Positions 24,005-32,116 of a stretch of DNA of 64,000 bases are shown one piece after another; positions within the stretch are counted from its first letter, which is position 1, and each line of letters begins with the position of its first letter. The notes below the pieces were generated by a model. It saw only the letters and a program-made list of their open reading frames with translations. It did not search any database and was not told the DNA's origin. This DNA comes from Paenibacillus selenitireducens (GTDB lineage Bacteria > Bacillota > Bacilli > Paenibacillales > Paenibacillaceae). The translations under genes were made by a program, and so were the position numbers. The stretch covers positions 27 through 64,026 of the forward strand of contig NZ_MSZX01000001.1 in the NCBI RefSeq assembly GCF_002021565.1, given 5' to 3'.

Positions 24005-24060
24005 ATAAAAACCTCCCCAATTATCTTGCGTATGTGTGGTGTTACTGGTGAATTATTGTC

Positions 24061-24090
24061 ATTATAAGTGACTTGCATCACACTTTTGAA
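24061..24090 (-). promoter_or_regulatory. SigmaA-type promoter of the sugar importer
   Basis: On the minus strand TTCAAA (24085-24090), an 18-bp spacer and TATAAT (24061-24066), followed by a leader of about 55 bp to the binding-protein gene, whose ribosome site is GGGGAGG. Confidence 0.6.
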
Positions 24091-24175
24091 CGTAATATCT
24101 TTACGCGTACAGTAAAATTTTTAACATTATGCTCCATCCATCCTGGGCAAATCCTCGACAGGTCTAACGGATGAA

Positions 24176-24202
24176 TGAAAAAACCTCCACAGCGGGAGGT
24201 TT
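24176..24202 (-). terminator. Intrinsic terminator
   Basis: AAACCTCC/GGAGGTTT hairpin followed on the minus strand by six T, just after the response regulator gene. The importer operon is therefore a separate transcript. Confidence 0.8.
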
Positions 24203-24217
24203 GCGGCTTATAGGTCT

Positions 24218-25831
24218 TCAAAGCGATGAATCGGTATCTCGCGAAATAAATTTGGAGGGCGGAACGCTAAAGTGCTTCTTGAAACATTTGCTGAAATATT
24301 GCGCATCATTATAACCGACCATCTCCGCAACGAAATATAGGTTTTTACAGCCGCTCTCCATGAGTTCTTTGGCTTTGACCATACGGCATTTCGTCAAATA
24401 TTCAACGACTGTAAAACCGGTTTCGATCTTAAAAATACGACTCAAGTAACTGGGGTTAATATAAATGCTCTTCGCAATTCGCTCCAAATCAAGCTCTGAA
24501 GCGAAATGTTCGTCGATGTATTGCTTGGCTTTCTCGACCAGCCTCGCCGGCGTGGATTGTTTCAGGCTGCGCGTTTCGTCTAATACACCGTGATAGAGAT
24601 TACGAATCCAGTCCTTAATCTCTTCCAGACGCTCTAACTCGTCGACGAGCTGTGCAGGTTGAAAGGTATCGCCGACGGATTGCGTAATATCCAGTTTATT
24701 TTCGGCTGCGTACATATTCAGGGTGAACACCAGCTCATATAAGGTCACATATAAGTGGTTCAACGTTAAGGTGCCCCATGATGCACGCATGAGCATATGA
24801 TGAAGCTCGCCTTCAATGGTCTCCCAATTCCCCAATCGAAGATGAATGATCATCGTCTCCCGAATGTAGGTAAGTGGCGAAGTATGCGCTTGTTTGGGAA
24901 TATGATCGAAGGAAATCACGCGGTTCCCGCCATAGATGGTACGATGCCTTACAGCATAGAGGGCTTCTTTATATCCCTGAGAGATGCGGTCAAATCCATG
25001 CACGGTACCGCCAATGCCAGCCGTTACGGTGAATTTCAAGAATCGCGCTACTGCTTGTACGGCCTCGGCACACCGTTGCTCTACCGTATCTTTGCGAGCC
25101 GCCCGCTGGTTTTCGATCGGTCGATTCATCAGGAGGACCAAGCGTTCCTCTTCGTCCCATGAGCATTCGACTTGCTCCATAGGGGCAAAGAATTCGCTAA
25201 ATATATTCAACACAGCAAACTGCTGCCAGACAGGCTGGTTCTTCCCCAAAGCGTTCGTTTTATCGATCGAAATCACCATGACTGTCAGCTCATCACCGTT
25301 AAGATTGGGGCAATGCTGATGAATTTTGTGGATATCGGCATGGGACTCCGCGCCTGCTAACAAGCCTTGTATGAAGGTTCTTCGCAGAATCGAATAGCTT
25401 TCTTGTACGCTTTTCTTAAGATCTTCGGTTAGTGATTTCTGATGCTGTTGTTCGTGAATTTGGACAGCGATCTTGTTCAATACCTCTGTCATCTCCACCA
25501 TGTTCAATGGCTTCAGAAGATAGTCGGACACGCCGGCCTTTAAAGCAGACTTGGCATATTCAAAGCTGTTATAGCCTGTGAGGATCATGATTTTAAGCTC
25601 TGGATGGTGTTGATGTGCCGCTTCGGCAAACGCAAGGCCGTCAACGATCGGCATGTTGATGTCGACGATCGCCAATTGAATGGGGGTCGGTGCATGCTCC
25701 AAGAGCAGCAGCGCATCTTCGCCATTGGCAGCCTCGCCAACAATCTCATACCCGAGCTCCTCCCAGTTCACGCTGATTTTCAGACGTTCTCGAATTAAAT
25801 ACTCATCATCCACAATAATGACGCTGATCAT
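24218..25831 (-). CDS. AraC-type response regulator, YesN-like
   Basis: This 537-residue protein has an N-terminal receiver domain (ISVIIVDDEYLIRERLKISV, acceptor Asp in AIVDINMPIVDG, Lys in SDYLLKPLN), a long middle region and a C-terminal AraC/XylS double helix-turn-helix (RIAKSIYINPSYLSRIFKIE, MVGYNDAQYFSKCFKKHF). YesN-type regulators switch on neighbouring sugar importers when the partner kinase senses extracellular sugar. It overlaps the kinase stop by 4 bp. Confidence 0.9.
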   Translation of the reverse strand: MISVIIVDDEYLIRERLKISVNWEELGYEIVGEAANGEDALLLLEHAPTPIQLAIVDINMPIVDGLAFAEAAHQHHPELKIMILTGYNSFEYAKSALKAGVSDYLLKPLNMVEMTEVLNKIAVQIHEQQHQKSLTEDLKKSVQESYSILRRTFIQGLLAGAESHADIHKIHQHCPNLNGDELTVMVISIDKTNALGKNQPVWQQFAVLNIFSEFFAPMEQVECSWDEEERLVLLMNRPIENQRAARKDTVEQRCAEAVQAVARFLKFTVTAGIGGTVHGFDRISQGYKEALYAVRHRTIYGGNRVISFDHIPKQAHTSPLTYIRETMIIHLRLGNWETIEGELHHMLMRASWGTLTLNHLYVTLYELVFTLNMYAAENKLDITQSVGDTFQPAQLVDELERLEEIKDWIRNLYHGVLDETRSLKQSTPARLVEKAKQYIDEHFASELDLERIAKSIYINPSYLSRIFKIETGFTVVEYLTKCRMVKAKELMESGCKNLYFVAEMVGYNDAQYFSKCFKKHFSVPPSKFISRDTDSSL

Positions 25832-27624
25832 TTACCATCACTCCAGTTCATGTTTGCAGGAAGCATAATGCGCACTGTTGTGCCTTGCCCAGGAACGCTG
25901 TCGATTTCCAGACCGTATTGCAGTCCAAAATATAATTGAATACGTTCGTTCGTGCTCTTAAGGCCAAAGCTTTTATCTTTATAGTTATCGGGTTCTTCTG
26001 TCAGAATCTTGTGCAGCTGCTCGGGTGTCATGCCAATGCCGTCATCTATAATTTCAATCCATACTTTTCCATCATTCACCCAGCCTTTGATGATGATGTG
26101 TCCCATGCCTCGTTTGTGCTTAAGTCCGTGGTAGATGGAGTTCTCCACAAGCGGTTGGAGCAGCAGCTTAATTGTCACGTATTTATAGATTTGTTCATCC
26201 AGTTCGAAGATGTAATCCAATTGGTCGCCGTACCGAATTTTTAGAATTTCTAAGTAAGACTGCGTAATGACCATTTCATCTTCGATAGAAATAATATGAC
26301 TTCCCTTGCTCAATACACCGCGGTAAAATAACGCCATTTTACTGACCAGGCTGACGATATCGTTATTTCGCTGCAAATCAGCTAACGCGCAAATACTTTC
26401 TAGGGTGTTATACAAAAAATGAGGATTGATTTGCGATTGCATGACGGCGAGCTCATACTCTTTTTTCTTCTTCTGTTCTTCCATTCGATTGTCCATGAGA
26501 AATTTCGTTCGCTGCACCATCTTGTTGAATTCTCTGGCTAAAGCACCGACTTCGTCTCTTGTTTTCAATTCAAGCGAGACATCGAGGTTTCCCCGCTGCA
26601 CTTGCTTGATCGTCTCTTTAATCCGATTTAGCGGTCTCGTAATGGATTTGGCGACAAGGATGGTGAGGATGATGGAAAGCCCAATAAAGACCATGCTCAG
26701 CACGTAAAATTTATCGGTTAGCACTTGATTGTCCTTCGTAATCTCTTGGATCGGGACGACACCAACGATGGTCCAGTTGAGTCTAGGATAGCTTTGCGAC
26801 ACGACGAGATGTTCAATACCGTTGAATGTGAATGTTTTGCCGCCTGCATGCCCGAGCACCCAGGAGAAATAAGGCTGTTTTGTGATGGAAGTATATAACT
26901 GGCTTTTATCTGGATGCGAAGCGATCCTGCCGTCTTTGTTCACGATAAAGATGTGACCGTCATGTCCGATATCAATATTCGCATATTGGTCGGCAATGTA
27001 GCGCTCATCGATGGATAATTGAATAATGCCGAGCGGGCTCCCGTCCTTGGAGGAATTGAACTTCTGGAATAAGGACACGACGTTGTGGCTGGATTCTTCT
27101 TTGACATAATTGCTGATTGCCGTATTGTTCCATACGAGCCCATAGGGAGAGCCTGCAAACCGATTGAAATATTGACGGCTAACGTCGGATACATTTTTCA
27201 GACTGCCAGAGGTATAGATCTGGCCGTTGTGATCATAGATCAGCATGGAATCCACGAAAGTTTTGGAATCCACAATGTCCGCGAGCGCATTCGATACTTC
27301 CACATACCGATTGTAGGTTTCTACCGGGTTAGAAGTAGGAGGATCGCTTAGAATGCGTTGCACATTGCTGTTGGTAATCGCGATTTTGGAGTAATTTTCT
27401 GCGTTGTCGAGAATAATTTCAAGCTTTTCAGATACTAATCGGAGGTGCTGTTCTGTATTTTCAACCGCCTTGCCGATCAGAATGTCGGATGAAATACGAT
27501 AGGTAAAAATCGACATGGAAATGATGAGTACGGAAACGGCGATTATGAACGATAACGTGATTTTCTTATGAATCGATAAGGAATAGAAAAACTCGAGCAT
27601 TCGATTTTTCATTCGTACAAGCAA
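25828..27624 (-). CDS. Sensor histidine kinase, YesM-like
   Basis: This 598-residue kinase has a first membrane helix (ITLSFIIAVSVLIISMSIFT), a large extracellular dCache-like sensor, a second helix (FYVLSMVFIGLSIILTILVA), a HAMP linker, the His_kinase phosphoacceptor segment QSQINPHFLYNTLESICALA and an HATPase domain (LVENSIYHGLKHK, IIDDGIGM, GLKSTNERIQLYFG). It autophosphorylates and passes phosphate to the YesN-like regulator. The start is uncertain (TTG at 27624 or ATG at 27612). A cre-like palindrome lies just upstream. Confidence 0.88.
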   Translation of the reverse strand: MLVRMKNRMLEFFYSLSIHKKITLSFIIAVSVLIISMSIFTYRISSDILIGKAVENTEQHLRLVSEKLEIILDNAENYSKIAITNSNVQRILSDPPTSNPVETYNRYVEVSNALADIVDSKTFVDSMLIYDHNGQIYTSGSLKNVSDVSRQYFNRFAGSPYGLVWNNTAISNYVKEESSHNVVSLFQKFNSSKDGSPLGIIQLSIDERYIADQYANIDIGHDGHIFIVNKDGRIASHPDKSQLYTSITKQPYFSWVLGHAGGKTFTFNGIEHLVVSQSYPRLNWTIVGVVPIQEITKDNQVLTDKFYVLSMVFIGLSIILTILVAKSITRPLNRIKETIKQVQRGNLDVSLELKTRDEVGALAREFNKMVQRTKFLMDNRMEEQKKKKEYELAVMQSQINPHFLYNTLESICALADLQRNNDIVSLVSKMALFYRGVLSKGSHIISIEDEMVITQSYLEILKIRYGDQLDYIFELDEQIYKYVTIKLLLQPLVENSIYHGLKHKRGMGHIIIKGWVNDGKVWIEIIDDGIGMTPEQLHKILTEEPDNYKDKSFGLKSTNERIQLYFGLQYGLEIDSVPGQGTTVRIMLPANMNWSDGK

Positions 27625-27644
27625 GTTCTCCAGCCCCCAATTTT

Positions 27645-27658
27645 TGTAAGCGCTTACG
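27645..27658. promoter_or_regulatory. cre-like catabolite site
   Basis: TGTAAGCGCTTACG contains the perfect palindrome GTAAGCGCTTAC and agrees with the CcpA cre consensus at all but one position. It lies about 20 bp upstream of the kinase start, so binding would block transcription of the two-component operon when glucose is present. Confidence 0.65.
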
Positions 27659-27775
27659 AATTTAATGTATGAACGGCGAGGTTGTGACCTTTGTCATAAC
27701 TATACTGTAAATCCTAAGGTGCTTGGGTAGGGTTGTCAATCGTATTTTACGAGGGTGTGTCGAACAGGGGGGAGC

Positions 27776-28036
27776 ATGAGACAAGTTCGGGCGCGCATAC
27801 ATTGTAAAAAGACAACCGGGGAGGCGAGTCCCGTGCATTTTACCATGCAGGAGAAGTTCGGTGATAAACCGGTATCGGATTGGATGGAGACACGCCTGAA
27901 AGCCGAAGTGCTTCAAGTTCACGGCGTCGTTATTCAAGTAACTGTTCATCTTGCGAATGCAACCATGGGGTCAGACGGGGGGGACAGCGTATGCAAGCCG
28001 ACACCCGGATCAAGTGCGCCATCTACGCACGGGTAA
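27776..28036 (+). CDS. Small basic protein overlapping the recombinase start; candidate directionality factor
   Basis: An 86-codon frame: MRQVRARIHCKKTTGEASPV, HFTMQEKFGDKPVSDWMETR, LKAEVLQVHGVVIQVTVHLA, then a tail read in the overlap. GGGGGGAGC lies just before the ATG. It overlaps the recombinase start by 46 bp in another frame, so translation is probably coupled. The first 65 codons look protein-like; the tail is constrained by the overlap. I do not recognise the family. Small proteins next to large serine integrases are often excision factors, but this is only a positional guess. Confidence 0.45.
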   Translation: MRQVRARIHCKKTTGEASPVHFTMQEKFGDKPVSDWMETRLKAEVLQVHGVVIQVTVHLANATMGSDGGDSVCKPTPGSSAPSTHG

Positions 28037-29544
28037 GCACGGATCAACAAGGCGATTCCATCGACAATCAAGTCAGCCAATGCGAGGAATATATTCACCG
28101 CTTAGGGGAGCAATACGATGTCTCTGACATTATCATCTATCGCGATGAAGCCGTCTCGGGATATTATACAAGCGTATTTGACCGGCACGAAATGAGACAG
28201 GCGATTCAAGATGCGAGGGAGCATCGGTTCAAGCTGCTTGTATTCAAAGAGGTTAGTCGGGTCGGTCGGGATAAACAAGAGAATCCTGCGATTATCGGGA
28301 TGTTCGAGCAGTATGGCGTACGCGTCGTCGCCATTAATGATAACTATGATTCCTTGAATAAGGACAATATTACCTTTGATATTCTATCCGTCTTATCGGA
28401 GCAAGAGAGCAAGAAAATATCGTCACGGGTAAGCAGCGCCAGGAAGCAAAAAGCGCGACGAGGCCAGTGGGGCGGCGAGCCGCCGATTGGCTATGTGGTC
28501 AATCGGGCAACGAAGCGGCTGGAGACGGATCCCGTCCAGCGGCATATTCCAGCCCTTATGTTTGAGCTGTATGTCCATCATGGGTTAGGCACGTTCAGAG
28601 TTGCCCAAGAGTTGAATCGCCGGGGGATGCGAACCAAGAACGGCAATCCTTGGACGCGTGAGAGCGTGAATAAGATCCTCCGCAATCAAGCATACATCGG
28701 CAACGTTGTCTACGGTACGCGGCGTAATCAGCTGAAGCGGCAATATGATGACTCGGGTAAAATGTCCAAACGAAAGGTACAAATCCGTACAAATCCTTCA
28801 GAATGGCAGATCGCCGAGGGAGCTCATGAAGCCATCGTAGATCCCGAGCTGTTCCAAGCCGCGCAGGAAATACTCCAGCGTAAGAGCAAATCCACTTCGC
28901 CGCGCCGTGCATATCACCCTCTAACGGGATTGCTGTATTGCGGTCGGTGCCAGCAGCGCATGGTCTGCCAGAAACGTGCGTCCGGGGGGAATGCCTATCG
29001 TTATTACGTCTGTTCCACCGCCCACAAGTATGGCCGGGAGTCATGTTCACAACCGAATATCTCAGCGGATCCGTTAGAAATGACTGTGCTTGATGCGATT
29101 CGCAGACAACTGGATCAGATCAAGAAGGAGCAATTCGATATCACCATTGATCGATCCCGAGATGTGGAGCGGTTGCAGCAGGAGCTTGCCATGAAGCAGA
29201 CGCAGCGCAACAAGCGGAATAAGGATCAGCTGGATCTGTTTCGTCAGAGGGAGCTTTTCGAGCACGATACCTATACGCAGCAAATGCTAGCGCTAAAGGA
29301 ACAATTGGTACAGTTGGAGGAAGAGATCGCTGCAACGATGAGACAAATGGCTGTACTGAAGCAGGCAGAAGGGATGCCGGATATGCTGCAAGCGGCTATT
29401 CAACGGCTGAAGGCATTGCAGGTCGAAGGGGCAGAGGCGACGCGCGCTGTATTCCAGGAGCTGCTGAATCGCGTGACCATTACGAACAGACATATCGAAT
29501 TGGTGTATGATGTTTTTTTTGTGAGGGAAAACATGATGAGATAA
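27991..29544 (+). CDS. Large serine recombinase
   Basis: This 517-residue recombinase is complete. The resolvase catalytic domain has the nucleophilic Ser in CAIYARVSTDQQGDSIDNQ, later motifs LVFKEVSRVGRDKQENPAII and SVLSEQESKKISSRVSSARK, then the recombinase DNA-binding domain (PIGYVVNRATKRLETDPVQR), the zinc ribbon LLYCGRCQQRMVCQ...CSTAHKYGRESC, and a coiled-coil segment (about residues 395-465). These are the parts needed for integrase-type recombination at att sites. The start is ATG 27991, behind a G-rich ribosome site and inside the preceding small gene. It is the only recombinase in the 24.5-kb element and is probably the enzyme that inserted it into yhbH. Confidence 0.93.
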   Translation: MQADTRIKCAIYARVSTDQQGDSIDNQVSQCEEYIHRLGEQYDVSDIIIYRDEAVSGYYTSVFDRHEMRQAIQDAREHRFKLLVFKEVSRVGRDKQENPAIIGMFEQYGVRVVAINDNYDSLNKDNITFDILSVLSEQESKKISSRVSSARKQKARRGQWGGEPPIGYVVNRATKRLETDPVQRHIPALMFELYVHHGLGTFRVAQELNRRGMRTKNGNPWTRESVNKILRNQAYIGNVVYGTRRNQLKRQYDDSGKMSKRKVQIRTNPSEWQIAEGAHEAIVDPELFQAAQEILQRKSKSTSPRRAYHPLTGLLYCGRCQQRMVCQKRASGGNAYRYYVCSTAHKYGRESCSQPNISADPLEMTVLDAIRRQLDQIKKEQFDITIDRSRDVERLQQELAMKQTQRNKRNKDQLDLFRQRELFEHDTYTQQMLALKEQLVQLEEEIAATMRQMAVLKQAEGMPDMLQAAIQRLKALQVEGAEATRAVFQELLNRVTITNRHIELVYDVFFVRENMMR

Positions 29545-29545
29545 G

Positions 29546-29591
29546 AAAAGGCGGCTGCGCTCGAATGATCGAGTGCATAGCCGCCTTTTTT
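29546..29591. terminator. Bidirectional terminator
   Basis: AAAAGGCGGCT...GCTCGA / TCGAGT...AGCCGCCTTTTTT hairpin between the convergent recombinase and degV genes; T-runs are available on both strands. Confidence 0.85.
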
Positions 29592-30444
29592 AGGATCCAT
29601 TTCGGGATAATACGATGCCCACCGTATGAGGTCCGCAATGGCTGGAAATCACACATCCCGTTTCCGCAAGAAGCACTTCCTTGGCATTCGTCTCGCGCAG
29701 CAAGATTTCACGGACTTGAATAGCTTCTTCCTCTGCTAGGGCATGAGTGACGGAGATGGTCTCCCCCTCCAACTGATCTTTGAAATGCAGTGCATTTTGA
29801 ATCAGCTGCTCTAATGTTTTTTCGCGTTTGCCGCGCAGTTTGGCAGCAAGAATCATTCTTCCGTCTACGACTTTAACGACTGGACGTATTTTGAGCAGGC
29901 TGCCAATGAAGTTCTGAAGACTGGAGCAGCGGCCGCCTTTATGCAGATAATCCAATGTATCAATGATGAACTCCGTCTCGATACGATCGCGAGAGTCAAG
30001 CACGATTTGTTCGATCTCTTGAAGCGTACGGCCTGCTTCGGCTGCACGTACAGCTTTGAGTACGAGTAGACCAATTCCTGTAGATAGATTACGAGAGTCT
30101 ACAACCGTAATACGGCCCTCTGGGAAACTATCAGCCGCAATGATGGCATTCTGACAGGTAGAGGATAATTCCGTGGACAATCCGATAAAGATAATATCGT
30201 CACCAGCTTCAATAGCTGGAGCAAAGGCTTGAATAAAATCACCCGGTGAAGGTGAAGCGGTTTTGGGCAAATAACCCAATTCATCTACTTTGTGAAATAG
30301 CTGCAGCGGTGTCATTTCAACACCATCCTTGTAAGCATCCTCGCCGAATGTTACGTAGAGCGGAATGATACCGATCTGATGCTGTTCGCGCAACTCAGGC
30401 GGTAAATCGCAAGTGCTATCTGAGAAGACCCGAATTTTGGACAT
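29590..30444 (-). CDS. DegV-family fatty acid-binding protein
   Basis: This 284-residue DegV fold contains KIRVFSDSTCDLPPELREQH, the segment TASPSPGDFIQAFAPAIEAG, FIGLSTELSSTCQNAIIAA, DSRNLSTGIGLLV and DYLHKGGRCSSLQNFIGSLL. Family members (FakB) hold a fatty acid and present it to the FakA kinase for phospholipid synthesis. No fakA is nearby. It has its own ribosome site and ends at a shared terminator with the recombinase. Confidence 0.88.
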   Translation of the reverse strand: MSKIRVFSDSTCDLPPELREQHQIGIIPLYVTFGEDAYKDGVEMTPLQLFHKVDELGYLPKTASPSPGDFIQAFAPAIEAGDDIIFIGLSTELSSTCQNAIIAADSFPEGRITVVDSRNLSTGIGLLVLKAVRAAEAGRTLQEIEQIVLDSRDRIETEFIIDTLDYLHKGGRCSSLQNFIGSLLKIRPVVKVVDGRMILAAKLRGKREKTLEQLIQNALHFKDQLEGETISVTHALAEEEAIQVREILLRETNAKEVLLAETGCVISSHCGPHTVGIVLSRNGS

Positions 30445-30643
30445 GGATCATAACCTCCTGAAATATATGTATCGCGTGACCGTCGTTGATCTCTTGAGAC
30501 GACAATTCATCTATTATAATACAACTCACCCTATTGTTAAGTAGGGAAATATTGACATTCGATTCATTGTAACCTTGCCGAGTCATCTGAACAAGCATCA
30601 ATAGGATACACGACATATGTTAGTCCTGCCCCGTATTAAGGGG

Positions 30644-31375
30644 TCAAGCATGCAATGCATCCTGTAGTACTTTGCCTACAAGATCATGAATGACGACGTG
30701 TGCAAGGGAATCATACGGAGTAGCTTCCTTATTAATCAGAACGAGATGCTCCCCGCGGTAATAGCGAATCAGACTGGCTGCGGGATTCACCCGTAACGAG
30801 GTGCCTCCGACAATCAGAACATCTGCCTTGGCAATATGATCGATCGCGGCTTGAAGCACGGCCTCATCCAGCATCTCTTCGTATAATACGACATCGGGTT
30901 TAACAATACCGTTGCATTGTTCACAATGAGGGATAGGGTCAGAGGTACGTAATACATATGGAAGATCGTACGATTGTCCACAAGTTATGCAATGATTCCG
31001 ATGAACAGAGCCATGAAGCTCCAGCACATGTTGACTGCCAGCCATCTGATGCAGTCCATCAATATTCTGTGTGATGACAGCGGTAAGCTGCCCCCTGCGC
31101 TCGAGTTCAGCCAAGGCGTGATGCGCAGGATTGGGACGAGCATTTGGATAAATCATTTTTGAAATATAGAATTGATAGAACGAAGCTGGTTGTTTTTTAA
31201 AAAAACTATGACTTAACATAACTTCTGGCGGGTATTCGAAGCTTTGATGATCTTGATAAAGCCCTGTTGCGGATCGAAAATCCGGAATGTTGCTTTCCGT
31301 CGAGGTTCCGGCACCTCCGAAAAACACAATGCGTTGGCCATGTCGGATGATATCTTGAATTTGTGAGTGAGTCAT
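30644..31375 (-). CDS. Sir2-family NAD-dependent protein deacylase
   Basis: This 243-residue sirtuin is complete. NAD-binding RIVFFGGAGTSTESNIPDFR, TQNIDGLHQMAG, the catalytic His in LELHGSVHRNHC, a zinc site of two CxxC pairs (CITCGQSY and CEQCNGIV), and VGGTSLRVNPAAS are all visible. GAGTST instead of GAGIS is common in Firmicute sirtuins. It removes acyl groups from lysines using NAD. It is divergent from the DNA glycosylase gene with only about 65 bp between them, so the promoters must overlap. Confidence 0.92.
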   Translation of the reverse strand: MTHSQIQDIIRHGQRIVFFGGAGTSTESNIPDFRSATGLYQDHQSFEYPPEVMLSHSFFKKQPASFYQFYISKMIYPNARPNPAHHALAELERRGQLTAVITQNIDGLHQMAGSQHVLELHGSVHRNHCITCGQSYDLPYVLRTSDPIPHCEQCNGIVKPDVVLYEEMLDEAVLQAAIDHIAKADVLIVGGTSLRVNPAASLIRYYRGEHLVLINKEATPYDSLAHVVIHDLVGKVLQDALHA

Positions 31376-31440
31376 GCGATCTTACCTCCGTTTTTCGTCT
31401 TGCCTATAAGATACTACAAGTATACACAAAGGAGAAATAT

Positions 31441-31959
31441 ATGCGCGTCCAATCGTTTAAGCCTGTTATCCATGAGACTTGCCGTATCTTAATTTTAGGT
31501 TCTATGCCAGGGGTCAAATCTCTGCAGGAGCATCAGTATTATGCGCATCCACGCAATCATTTCTGGCCTATCCTATATGGGCTGTTTGACAAGACGCCAG
31601 TATCAGATTATGAACAGCGTCTCCAGTTCGCGCAATCGAAAGGATTTGGACTCTGGGATGTGCTCGGGGAATGCGAACGGGAAGGCAGCTTGGATACGAA
31701 TATACAACATGCGGTACCGAATGATTTTGCCGGCTTGCAGGTCACGTATCCGCAGATCCATCATTTCTTTTTTAATGGGGCAAAAGCGTATGAATTGTTT
31801 ATGCGTCACTGCGCCTCCCAAGTATCGTTGGAACATGTGACACTGCATAAATTACCGTCCACGAGCCCCGCGAACACGGCTTCCTTAGCAAGTAAACTGG
31901 AACAGTGGAGGACCGAGCTTCAATCGGTATCCATGCATTCTCATTTTGATATGGAATAA
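31441..31959 (+). CDS. Hypoxanthine-DNA glycosylase (UDG superfamily, family 6-like)
   Basis: The protein has about 172 residues. ILILGSMPGVKSLQEHQYYA followed by HPRNHFWPILYGLF is the signature of deoxyinosine/hypoxanthine-DNA glycosylases, with the second motif in LHKLPSTSPANTAS. It would remove deaminated adenine from DNA. AAAGGAG lies 7 nt before the ATG at 31441; the frame open from 31363 runs into the sirtuin gene and is rejected. Confidence 0.85.
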   Translation: MRVQSFKPVIHETCRILILGSMPGVKSLQEHQYYAHPRNHFWPILYGLFDKTPVSDYEQRLQFAQSKGFGLWDVLGECEREGSLDTNIQHAVPNDFAGLQVTYPQIHHFFFNGAKAYELFMRHCASQVSLEHVTLHKLPSTSPANTASLASKLEQWRTELQSVSMHSHFDME

Positions 31960-32116
31960 ATCACAAGTAGTCAAAATTTTGTAAAGGAATTTTTAGAGGA
32001 ATGTTGAAATATTAGGGGTAAGGTTACAGTCTGATGCAAGGGAGGGGATCTTGAAGGCGTGCAACACTTGTTGGTCATGAAAGTTCAATTTTGTTAGCAA
32101 AAGGGGAACGAGATCC

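Noticed and set aside
27880-27990. Upstream extension of the recombinase frame
   Set aside because: Low-complexity Ser/Arg/Cys reading in the frame of an overlapping small gene; the resolvase fold starts directly after ATG 27991.
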